7,506 bases of DNA, from NCBI GenBank assembly GCA_934630445.1, contig CAKTWY010000120.1:1-7506 (forward strand), read 5' to 3'. A program made the translations under genes and the position numbers. This document shows, one piece after another, positions 1-4,373 of the stretch. The first letter of the stretch is position 1. Each line of letters begins with the position of its first letter. Below the pieces are notes generated by a model. That model had not been told where the DNA came from. It was given only the letters and a program-made list of their open reading frames with translations, and searched no databases. Source of the stretch: an uncultured Eubacteriales bacterium. Lineage in GTDB: Bacteria; Bacillota; Clostridia; Oscillospirales; Butyricicoccaceae.

Positions 1-98
1 GTGTCAAGGTCTTTGATGACCTCCCACGCCACCTGCGCAAGCTCCCGGTCCACCGGGTCGCGCAGCATGCTGTACTGCATCTGGAAGAGCATCCCGGC
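1..98. repeat. Near-identical direct repeat shared by the two immunity-like genes (partner 460-557)
   Basis: Positions 1-98 match 460-557 at 97 of 98 bases; the one difference is A67 against G526. The match breaks off sharply at 99/558. It may continue left beyond the window edge. It lies in the later coding half of both paralogues, whereas their first halves are clearly diverged. Confidence 0.95.
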
Positions 99-314
99 GA
101 TGATTGCCGTCGCTTTTTCCATCCCGTTATCGTCCATTGAGTCGTCAAATCCGTGATACAAGATACCGTTAACAGCTCTGCGAACTTTCTTTTCCTGCGC
201 ATATAGCTCCATGTACCAATCTGTTATTGCGTCGCGCAAATCCAAATAATTGGAATCCTCATCTAACGGGATGCGCTTCAGATTTTCTCGCGGTCCAAAC
301 ACCCAATCGCCCAT
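1..314 (-). CDS. Immunity-like helical protein, copy A (C-terminus off the window)
   Basis: Open from an ATG at 314 to the window edge (104 codons), so the C-terminus is missing. The start follows a GGGGAG ribosome binding site 8 nt upstream. The protein begins MGDWVFGPRENLKRIPL, is rich in charged and helical residues, and has no signal peptide or membrane segment. It is a tandem paralogue of the gene just upstream (348-776), 33 bp away on the same strand. Shared motifs include REnLKrIPL, YLD, YHG.D..MD.NG, and the segment AGMLFQMQYS followed by LRDPVDRELAQVAW. I do not recognise the family. Its place behind a deaminase-toxin remnant suggests a cytoplasmic immunity protein that binds the toxin domain; this is inference from context. 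A phage or island hypothetical protein is the alternative. Confidence 0.72.
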   Translation of the reverse strand, partial: MGDWVFGPRENLKRIPLDEDSNYLDLRDAITDWYMELYAQEKKVRRAVNGILYHGFDDSMDDNGMEKATAIIAGMLFQMQYSMLRDPVDRELAQVAWEVIKDLD

Positions 315-347
315 GCTATTTTCTCCCCTTCTGGTATGCCTGTCTCT

Positions 348-776
348 TTATGATCCCCATAGCAGTCCGGGGTGCTCCTTCAAATAGCTGCGGACCTTGC
401 GCACGTCCATCTTCATGAACTCAGCGTCCTCTTCGCTCATGAGGTCGTAGTATTCCCCCGTGTCAAGGTCTTTGATGACCTCCCACGCCACCTGCGCAAG
501 CTCCCGGTCCACCGGGTCGCGCAGCGTGCTGTACTGCATCTGGAAGAGCATCCCGGCAAGAATGCCTACCGCCCTTTCTATACCGTTTTCATCCATCAGG
601 GCATCTGCGCCATGATAAAACTCACCTGCAACTGCGCCCCTCACCGTTTGTGTCATCCTGTAATATTTTTGAAACCACCACATAAAGCGCTTCTGCCTAT
701 CCAAATAGCTCTCATCATCATACGGTAAGGGAATATGTTTTAATTTTTCTCGCAGTCCGTATATCCGCTCACTCAT
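348..776 (-). CDS. Immunity-like helical protein, copy B
   Basis: A 142-residue soluble protein. The frame is open up to 821, but ATG 776 is chosen because it aligns with the start of copy A (MSERIYGLREKLKHIPL against MGDWVFGPRENLKRIPL) and has AGGAAG 4 nt upstream. It overlaps the end of the deaminase remnant by 8 bp, as expected of translational coupling. The sequence looks all-helical and acidic toward the C-terminus (DLMSEEDAEFMKMDVRKV). There are no membrane segments and no catalytic motif I can see. Toxin domain followed directly by a small helical protein is the usual order in polymorphic toxin systems, so an immunity role is the best guess. No named immunity family is recognised. Confidence 0.75.
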   Translation of the reverse strand: MSERIYGLREKLKHIPLPYDDESYLDRQKRFMWWFQKYYRMTQTVRGAVAGEFYHGADALMDENGIERAVGILAGMLFQMQYSTLRDPVDRELAQVAWEVIKDLDTGEYYDLMSEEDAEFMKMDVRKVRSYLKEHPGLLWGS

Positions 777-1008
777 TGTACTTCCTGCCCTTCCATGTTT
801 TCGTGCCTTTCGCGTCGCCATTGTAGCCCTTTCTGCCGGAAATAATCGTGATCTTCACATCAGGAAATTCCCTTTGAAACTGTTCCATGACACCTTGGCA
901 GCTCTTGCAGATATGCTTCTCCGAAAAAATGACGATCTCCGGCGTATCGATCAGCTGCCACACGAGCTTATCCGCGGCGTACTCGAAAAACTTCGCCTCC
1001 TGCAGCAT
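769..1008 (-). pseudogene. C-terminal remnant of a nucleic-acid deaminase toxin (BURPS668_1122-like)
   Basis: A 79-residue frame with the pattern EAKFFEYAADKL, then IVIFSEKHICKSCQGVMEQF, then FPDVKI. This matches the zinc-binding CxxC helix and following strand of toxin deaminases of the BURPS668_1122 type, which usually sit at the C-terminus of large secreted toxins (LXG, RHS or CDI-like). Cys35 and Cys38 would be zinc ligands and Glu4 the catalytic glutamate. The usual H/C/D ligand two residues before that glutamate is a Leu here, and two in-frame stops (TGA, TAA) lie just upstream of the ATG. No secretion or delivery domain remains. The ATG has only a weak ribosome binding site. It is probably a fragment left behind with its immunity genes, or an orphan toxin module. 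The family call is by motif only; activity is doubtful. Confidence 0.62.
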
Positions 1009-1033
1009 GATATCTTATCATTCTTCTGCACCC

Positions 1034-1062
1034 ATTATATTTCAGATGCGTCAACGCATCAA
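1034..1062 (-). promoter_or_regulatory. Sigma-A-type promoter for the toxin remnant and immunity genes
   Basis: On the minus strand, TTGATG (1057-1062) is separated by 17 bp from an exact TATAAT (1034-1039). Transcription would begin near 1027, about 20 nt before the ATG at 1008, and run through all three minus-strand genes. The -35 half overlaps a small 6-bp inverted repeat (1045-1060). Confidence 0.6.
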
Positions 1063-1104
1063 GCACCATTCAAACGACAAACGTCTGTGCATCCTGATAT
1101 TTTA

Positions 1105-1113
1105 TGATATAAT
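1105..1113 (+). promoter_or_regulatory. Extended -10 promoter for the membrane protein gene
   Basis: The sequence TGATATAAT is a perfect extended -10 element. The stretch 17 bp upstream (1085-1090) does not resemble a -35 box, which extended -10 promoters can tolerate. It would give a leader of roughly 105 nt carrying the hairpins at 1106-1205. The rest of the 1009-1226 gap holds only the divergent promoter and these repeats. Confidence 0.5.
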
Positions 1114-1136
1114 AATCGCAGAGCGATTATTATATC
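1106..1136. repeat. Perfect AT-rich inverted repeat, 14-bp arms
   Basis: Arms 1106-1119 and 1123-1136 are perfect reverse complements around a 3-nt AGA loop; the left arm reads GATATAATAATCGC. It overlaps the -10 box at 1108-1113, so it is either an operator over the promoter or the first stem of the transcript leader. A shorter inverted repeat (8-bp arms, 5565-5572 and 5583-5590) stands in the same place before the second copy of the hairpin repeat. Confidence 0.85.
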
Positions 1137-1142
1137 TGCGCA

Positions 1143-1207
1143 TGCCGTCTCTCCGAGACGGCGCGCTTAAATTTTATGGCCGTGCCATCTCTCTGGGGCG
1201 GCGCGCC
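1143..1207 (+). repeat. Dispersed hairpin repeat, copy 1 (two tandem hairpin units)
   Basis: Two 25-nt units 40 nt apart (1143-1167 and 1183-1207) are identical at 20 positions. The first folds into a perfect 8-bp stem (1144-1151 with 1155-1162, loop TCC). The second folds into the same stem with two G-U pairs and one mismatch. Positions 1143-1191 match 5589-5637 at 41 of 49 bases. The element lies in the leader of the membrane protein gene and ends just before its ribosome binding site. Confidence 0.8.
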
Positions 1208-1226
1208 AAAAAAGGAGGCTGCTTCT

Positions 1227-1754
1227 GTGAAAAAAGCGTTTCAAATCCTTTGGAAGGTCATTTGGCGTTTTGCGGTGGCATGTCTTCTTATGCTGGCAGT
1301 GCTCGTCGGTGCCTTTATTTCCAATATGCTTTTCAACAACATCGCCCTGTATCGTTTTTCACGGCAACTTTTCCGTCATCCGCTGCCGGTGGAAACTACT
1401 GTGATTGAAAAAGCGTCTGCCTGCGGGCGCTTTGAAGACACTGGAAACGGTATGGAATTTATCGCAGTTATTTTAGTGGAAAGCACGTTATCGAAAGAAG
1501 AACTTGAAGCTTTTTATAACCGTACTGCTTATCAACATGCCCGGGGAGATGCTTTTCCCGGAGGCGAATACGGACCGTCAGGTCCGATCAGCGTCCGGGT
1601 GGAAAGCGCTGCGCGCGCGCAGTCCGAGCCATACTGGTCAGGCGTCATACCTCTGTTTCAATCTCTGGAAGGGTATGCTTCACACGAAAATCTGTACTTT
1701 ATCTCCCTGTATGATGGCATTTATTTCGCATGGCTCGACCCCCGAGGGGGATAA
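1227..1754 (+). CDS. Single-pass membrane-anchored protein of unknown function
   Basis: GTG 1227 is chosen because AAAGGAGG lies 8 nt upstream. The longer in-frame ATG at 1176 lies inside the hairpin repeat and would give a meaningless N-terminus. The product is 175 residues. It has a short basic start (MKKAFQILWK), one hydrophobic segment at about residues 12-33, then a domain of about 140 residues probably outside the membrane. Recognisable stretches are HPLPVETTVIEK, GNGMEFIAVILVEStLSKEELEAFY and the hydrophobic C-terminal FISLYDGIYFAWL. I have an impression of similar uncharacterised proteins in Clostridia but know no named function. No lipobox is seen. It has its own promoter and ends at a strong hairpin, so it is probably monocistronic. 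Confidence 0.85.
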   Translation: MKKAFQILWKVIWRFAVACLLMLAVLVGAFISNMLFNNIALYRFSRQLFRHPLPVETTVIEKASACGRFEDTGNGMEFIAVILVESTLSKEELEAFYNRTAYQHARGDAFPGGEYGPSGPISVRVESAARAQSEPYWSGVIPLFQSLEGYASHENLYFISLYDGIYFAWLDPRGG

Positions 1755-1763
1755 AAGCAAAGC

Positions 1764-1790
1764 AACGGGCAGCGGAAACCGCTGCCCGTT
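1764..1790. terminator. Bidirectional intrinsic terminator between convergent genes
   Basis: Perfect 12-bp stem (1764-1775 with 1779-1790, loop AAA; left arm AACGGGCAGCGG). On the plus strand it is followed by ATTTCTTT, and on the minus strand by a GCTTTGCTTTT tract. It lies 10 bp after the membrane protein stop and 11 bp after the end of the minus-strand remnant, so it probably serves both. Confidence 0.82.
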
Positions 1791-1800
1791 ATTTCTTTGA

Positions 1801-2159
1801 TCAATCCAGGTACTTTTTCATATATGGTATATATTCCGCGACATACTCTCCGTACTGTCTTACCTTGTCACCATTTGGCCCATCGGCATTTCTATAATAT
1901 TTCATAATAACCTGTCCCCATGCTTCTTCATCCAACTTGTTCATCTCGTCATATGATTGAATCAAACCGAGTTCAATTGCTTTGCGCGTTAATACCACTC
2001 CAATGCTTCGAATGCTGAACGCATCATCTTCCGAAAGCTTTTTCTGCAACTGCACATTGTATTTCTGCGCTTTTTGTCTTCTTCATATAACTTTGGTGCA
2101 TTTTTTAATCTTCCACTGACCGGATCGTAATCACTGGTATCTGTGCCTCAATCCTTCAT
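1801..2159 (-). pseudogene. Frameshifted remnant gene of unknown family
   Basis: The C-terminal 84 codons (GTG 2055 to TGA 1801) are open and protein-like: EAWGQVIMKYYRNADGPNGD, then VRQYGEYVAEYIPYMKKYLD. They have no ribosome binding site. In another frame just upstream, 2147 to about 2071 reads GTDTSDYDPVSGRLKNAPKL then YEEDKK. Restoring one A to the run at 2071-2075 joins the frames smoothly as EEDKK-AQKYNVQLQKKL. Upstream of that is an in-frame TGA (2148-2150) after ATG AAG GAT (2151-2159). The simplest reading is a gene disabled by a homopolymer deletion plus a nonsense change or upstream truncation. It follows the phage operon by 15 bp and is AT-richer than it. It may be a phage or toxin C-terminus; no family is recognised. 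Confidence 0.6.
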
Positions 2160-2174
2160 AAGGCGTGTTTCTAA

Positions 2175-2612
2175 TCAAATCTGCTCGCTGCCGTACATCG
2201 CGATGGTGAACTTTTTCAGCGCCGCGTCCTTGATGCGGTAAATATGCGCCTGCTCGTACCGCAGCTGTGCGCACAGCAGGAGCGCGGCGCCCGGCGCGCG
2301 CTCGATATAAAAACGCGTGAGCACGCACCGCTCCTCCTCGCTCAGCGCCTTGAGGGCGCGGTCGATCCTGCGCAGCGTGGCACGCAGCGCGTCGCGCGAC
2401 GCACTGAGCTTATCGCGGCGGACAATGCGCTGGAGCAGCGCGTCGTCTGCCGCTTTGGCGCCGCCCTGCACGACGGGCTCACGGCGAAGTGCCGCGGGCG
2501 CGTCCGCGCAGGTAAGCTCCAGCGTCTGCAGCTCCTCATTCAGATTTTTCAGTCCTATTTTCATCATCTGATAGCGGCCAAGGTCCTCAATGGCCTCCTT
2601 CTTCCAATCCAC
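2175..2612 (-). CDS. ArpU/RinA-like phage transcriptional regulator (sigma-70 region 4-like HTH)
   Basis: A 145-residue protein starting at GTG 2612, with AAGGAGGTG 6 nt upstream and 11 bp after the preceding stop. The N-terminal half is helical and rich in Arg and Ala (about 1-80). The C-terminal part, with ALKALSEEERCVLTRFYIE (about 87-104) then CAQLRYEQAHIYRIKDAALKKF (about 114-135), is typical of DUF1492/ArpU/RinA-type regulators. In these, a region 4-like helix-turn-helix activates late phage or packaging genes. It is normally followed by HNH or terminase genes; here only a remnant follows. It is the last intact gene of a leftward operon that starts at the switch at 3673-3701. Confidence 0.78.
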   Translation of the reverse strand: MDWKKEAIEDLGRYQMMKIGLKNLNEELQTLELTCADAPAALRREPVVQGGAKAADDALLQRIVRRDKLSASRDALRATLRRIDRALKALSEEERCVLTRFYIERAPGAALLLCAQLRYEQAHIYRIKDAALKKFTIAMYGSEQI

Positions 2613-2623
2613 GGCGCACCTCC

Positions 2624-2932
2624 TTATACGCCGGCGGCGTCGGCGTGCGCTTCCTGCAGTTCCGGTTCAGGCGTTTCCGCCTTTGCGGGGCAAGACGCGG
2701 CCGCGGCATGCGCGCCGGCTTCCGCCGCCTCCAGCAACGCGGTAAAACGGTTCTCCTCCCGCTCGATCTCCAGGAGCTCCTGCAGGCGGCGGCGCGGGCT
2801 CGGTCCGTTGATGAAGTCCAGTACAAGCAGGCTGAGGAGACGATAGGAGCTGATGCCGTTTTTGAAACAGAACGACTCAAGGTCGACCGCATCGATAGCG
2901 CTGATGGATGTGTTGATAACTTTTCTTTTCAT
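2624..2932 (-). CDS. Small ribbon-helix-helix-like protein
   Basis: A 102-residue protein with AGGAGG 6 nt before the ATG. The first 45 residues fit a ribbon-helix-helix pattern: a short strand (KVINTSISAI), helix 1 (DAVDLESFCFKNG), then helix 2 (SSYRLLSLLVLDFI). A charged helix follows (RRRLQELLEIEREENRF, about 47-64), then a low-complexity Ala/Glu/Pro tail. Such proteins are usually dimeric DNA binders that regulate their own operon or aid element maintenance. The assignment is from pattern only. It lies between the zinc-ribbon gene and the ArpU-like regulator in one operon. Confidence 0.62.
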   Translation of the reverse strand: MKRKVINTSISAIDAVDLESFCFKNGISSYRLLSLLVLDFINGPSPRRRLQELLEIEREENRFTALLEAAEAGAHAAAASCPAKAETPEPELQEAHADAAGV

Positions 2933-2949
2933 ACTGTTCCTCCTGATGT

Positions 2950-2984
2950 CGCCGGCGCCTCGCGCCGGCGGTTCTTTTTGTTTT
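2950..2984 (+). terminator. Plus-strand intrinsic terminator-like hairpin inside the minus-strand operon
   Basis: A perfect 9-bp GC-only stem (2950-2958 with 2962-2970, loop CTC) is followed on the plus strand by a T-rich tract (2972-2984). On the minus strand the T tract becomes an A-rich run before the hairpin, so it would not terminate the operon. It fills much of the 90-bp gap before the ribbon-helix-helix gene. It may stop antisense transcripts, or act as an intercistronic stem. Confidence 0.55.
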
Positions 2985-3022
2985 GTAAGATTTTTCAGTA
3001 CCCGGCGCTGCCGCGCAGAGCG

Positions 3023-3226
3023 TCAAAAGCCGCTGGCGGCGCGCGCCTGCCATGCGTCGCGGCGCGTGAGACATACATCGCAGCCGCAGAATTCCCCCCA
3101 GACATTATAAAAATAATCCTCACATTCCGCTCCGCAGTGCGGACAGCGCGGCGCATCATCCTGCGCGCCGGGCGGCAGGCCCGTGCGGCAAAGCGCGGAG
3201 ACAACGGGATGCTCCTGCTCCATCAT
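3023..3226 (-). CDS. Small zinc-ribbon protein
   Basis: A 67-residue protein whose ATG overlaps the previous stop by 4 bp (ATGA), with GGAGG 6 nt upstream, so it is translationally coupled. The core is CPHCGAECEDYFY (28-40) followed by GEFCGCDVCL (44-53). The CxxC pairs at 28/31 and 49/52 would hold one zinc, with Cys35 and Cys47 spare. Small proteins with CPxCG...GCDxC patterns are common in clostridial phages and integrative elements, usually with no assigned role. The N-terminal 25 residues look disordered. Function unknown; nucleic-acid or protein binding is possible. Confidence 0.72.
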   Translation of the reverse strand: MMEQEHPVVSALCRTGLPPGAQDDAPRCPHCGAECEDYFYNVWGEFCGCDVCLTRRDAWQARAASGF

Positions 3227-3570
3227 TTCGCGCCTCCGCCCACATCCAGCAGGTCTGTATACGCAATAAAATGCGCGCCGCCAACCTCTGCGCGAAGCAC
3301 GAGCCGCGCCTCCGGCGCGCCGCCAGGAAGCACAGTATAGCGTTCAAAAAGCAGGCCGAACGCTTCTTTTGTGAGAAAAACATTCCCCGGGCGCAGGCAT
3401 GTCACGCCAAAGCGTTTATGAAGCGCGTCAAAGCGCGCCGACAGCGCGCCGAGCGCTGCAATCGCTTCCCCCCGCTCAGCAAAAGGCCTGTTTATCGTAC
3501 AGCTCCTGTCGTATGCTGTGGATACGGCGATCCCCTCCCCATGACCCGATGCAGCATCTCTCGTCGGCAT
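3223..3570 (-). CDS. Phage/element protein of unknown function, first gene of leftward operon
   Basis: A 115-residue protein with an excellent ribosome binding site (AAGGAGG, 7 nt before ATG 3570). The first 25 residues look disordered. The rest appears alpha/beta: AERGEAIAALGALSARFDAL (about 31-50), then CLRPGNVFLTKEAFGLLF (about 58-75), then RLVLRAEVGGAHFIAYTDLL (about 89-108). No membrane segment and no catalytic motif that I recognise. It is the first gene after the switch region and would be under control of the XRE repressor. No family is recognised. Confidence 0.7.
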   Translation of the reverse strand: MPTRDAASGHGEGIAVSTAYDRSCTINRPFAERGEAIAALGALSARFDALHKRFGVTCLRPGNVFLTKEAFGLLFERYTVLPGGAPEARLVLRAEVGGAHFIAYTDLLDVGGGAK

Positions 3571-3596
3571 CGTTTCTCCTCCTTTTCATCTTTCAC

Positions 3597-3625
3597 TTGA
3601 CTTGTACTTGTAAGAGTACTAAAAT
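3597..3625 (+). promoter_or_regulatory. Rightward promoter for repressor and ImmA-like genes
   Basis: TTGACT (3597-3602), a 17-bp spacer, then TAAAAT (3620-3625): five of six matches to consensus in each box. Transcription would start near 3632, leaving a leader of about 130 nt before the repressor start. The spacer contains the operator at 3604-3619, so bound repressor would block the promoter (autoregulation). Confidence 0.68.
3604..3619. promoter_or_regulatory. Operator-like palindrome O1 (GTACT-6-AGTAC)
   Basis: GTACT, six bases, AGTAC: a 5-6-5 palindrome filling most of the spacer of the rightward promoter. It shares its architecture with O2, as expected for a dimeric XRE repressor. Confidence 0.68.
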
Positions 3626-3666
3626 AATATATATTGATTTTATATGTGCTCTATGAAGTACTCTGT

Positions 3667-3694
3667 GTACATATGGTAGTACTTTATAGAGTAC
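3667..3694. promoter_or_regulatory. Operator-like palindrome O2 (3679-3694) with overlapping weaker site
   Basis: GTACT-TTATAG-AGTAC at 3679-3694 has the same 5-6-5 form as O1 and lies in the spacer of the leftward promoter. An overlapping imperfect site (GTACA-TATGGT-AGTAC, 3667-3682) covers its -10 box. Another loose GTAC pair lies at 3658-3670 and a half-site at 3710-3714. Confidence 0.66.
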
Positions 3695-3701
3695 AAGTCA
3701 A
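3673..3701 (-). promoter_or_regulatory. Leftward promoter of the phage operon
   Basis: On the minus strand TTGACT (3696-3701), 17-bp spacer, TACCAT (3673-3678). The -10 is weaker than that of the rightward promoter. Transcription would begin near 3666 and cross the rightward promoter, so the two face each other. A second possible minus-strand promoter (TTCATA, 18 bp, TATATA) lies in the AT-rich stretch about 3628-3657. Confidence 0.5.
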
Positions 3702-3760
3702 GATGCGAAAGTACTGAATCGCATGCTTTGCGTAATTTATCCAAAAAGGAGAGGGCCGAT

Positions 3761-4123
3761 ATGTCTATTTTTTACGAACGCATTGCGCAGCTGTGCCGTG
3801 AACGGGGGATCAGCGGCGGACGCATGTGCGGCGACCTCGGCATCAGCCGCAGTATGCTGACCGATCTCAAAATGGGCCGCAAGAAGACGGTCGGCGCCGA
3901 TACGGCGGCAAAAATCGCCTCCTATCTCGGCGTGTCGGTCGACTATCTGACAGGGAACTCAGATGAAAAAAAGCTCCTCGTCAATAATGACGAGGAGCTG
4001 ACGGAATACCTTGAAGCGCTCAAAAACCGTTCGGAGATGCGTATGCTTTTCAACCTTGCCAAAAACGCGTCCAAGGAAGACGTGGAGCGCGCCGTCAAGA
4101 TTATTGAAGCATTGCGAAAGTAG
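3761..4123 (+). CDS. XRE-family (CI-like) repressor
   Basis: A 120-residue protein. ATG 3761 is chosen because AAGGAGAG lies just upstream; the longer ATG at 3728 lacks a site. Residues 5-65 form a helix-turn-helix of the Cro/CI type: FYERIAQLCRERGIS, then RMCGDLGISRSMLTDLKMGR (recognition helix about 29-39), then AAKIASYLGVSVDYLTGN. The C-terminal 50 residues (EELTEYLEALKNRSEMRMLF, then SKEDVERAVKIIEALRK) are helical, as in small clostridial phage and ICE repressors without a LexA-type peptidase domain. The neighbouring ImmA-like gene suggests inactivation by proteolysis. Likely binds the GTACT-6-AGTAC operators upstream. Codons 71-80 also contain a minus-strand terminator hairpin. Confidence 0.88.
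   Translation: MSIFYERIAQLCRERGISGGRMCGDLGISRSMLTDLKMGRKKTVGADTAAKIASYLGVSVDYLTGNSDEKKLLVNNDEELTEYLEALKNRSEMRMLFNLAKNASKEDVERAVKIIEALRK
3966..3999 (-). terminator. Minus-strand intrinsic terminator embedded in the repressor coding sequence
   Basis: Perfect 12-bp stem (3972-3983 with 3988-3999, 4-nt loop) followed on the minus strand by seven T (3972 down to 3966). On the plus strand it is coding and preceded by A, so it would not stop repressor mRNA. It is the first convincing terminator met by transcripts of the M42 peptidase gene, about 375-410 bp after that gene's stop. Confidence 0.7.
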
Positions 4124-4133
4124 GTGCTGTGGA

Positions 4134-4352
4134 TTGTATGACGTTTTTGTCCGCTACGCGGCGCTGCCGGTCTGTGTGCGCGGGGTAACGCTGCCAAATG
4201 ACGACGGAACGTTTGATATCTATCTCAACAACCGCCTTTGTGAAAACGCGCAGCGCGCGGCGCTCGAGCACGAGCTGCAGCATATCCGCGAGAACCATTT
4301 TTATGACTGCGACCCGGTCGTAATCAACGAAAAGCGCGCCCAGACCGGCTGA
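4134..4352 (+). CDS. Short ImmA/IrrE-family metallopeptidase
   Basis: A 72-residue protein read from TTG 4134, 10 bp after the repressor stop. There is no ATG in frame between that stop and the conserved region, and the ribosome binding site is weak (AGG at 4122), so coupling to repressor translation is likely. Residues YDVFVRYAALP, then VRGVTLPNDDGTFDIYLNNR, then AALEHELQHIRENHF match ImmA/IrrE proteins. HELQH (46-50) is the HExxH zinc motif; the third ligand is not obvious. ImmA proteases cleave the adjacent XRE repressor to induce the element. At 72 residues it is short for the family, and extra N-terminal parts are missing. A truncated copy is possible. Confidence 0.74.
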   Translation: MYDVFVRYAALPVCVRGVTLPNDDGTFDIYLNNRLCENAQRAALEHELQHIRENHFYDCDPVVINEKRAQTG

Positions 4353-4373
4353 GCGCGCTGAAAAGAGAAAGCC

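Larger units (their letters stand above)
3596..3702. repeat. 13-bp perfect inverted repeat flanking the lysogeny-type switch
   Basis: CTTGACTTGTACT at 3596-3608 is repeated in reverse complement at 3690-3702, 81 bp apart. Each arm carries a -35 hexamer (TTGACT) and the first half of an operator palindrome, so the same control sequence is presented to both strands. Confidence 0.92.

Noticed and set aside
1..557. CRISPR or phase-variable repeat array
   Set aside because: Only two copies, 459 bp apart and inside coding sequence; no spacers.
1176..1226. Longer start (ATG 1176) for the membrane protein
   Set aside because: It lies inside the hairpin repeat and lacks a ribosome binding site; GTG 1227 has AAAGGAGG at the right distance and gives a typical membrane-anchor start.
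887..1408. 173-aa plus-strand frame over the toxin remnant and leader repeats
   Set aside because: Covers both promoters and all hairpins and is out of frame with the membrane protein; no ribosome binding site.
2071..2085. Programmed -1 frameshift site joining the two parts of the remnant
   Set aside because: Only five A before G, so not a full slippery heptamer, and an in-frame TGA lies further upstream; mutation is simpler.
2645..3340. 231-aa open frame on the plus strand
   Set aside because: Opposite three minus-strand genes with good ribosome binding sites; Arg- and Ala-rich composition typical of a shadow frame, and it crosses a terminator hairpin.
4333..4363. Terminator between the ImmA-like and M42 genes
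   Set aside because: A 7-bp GCGCGC-type stem exists but there is no T tract on either strand.
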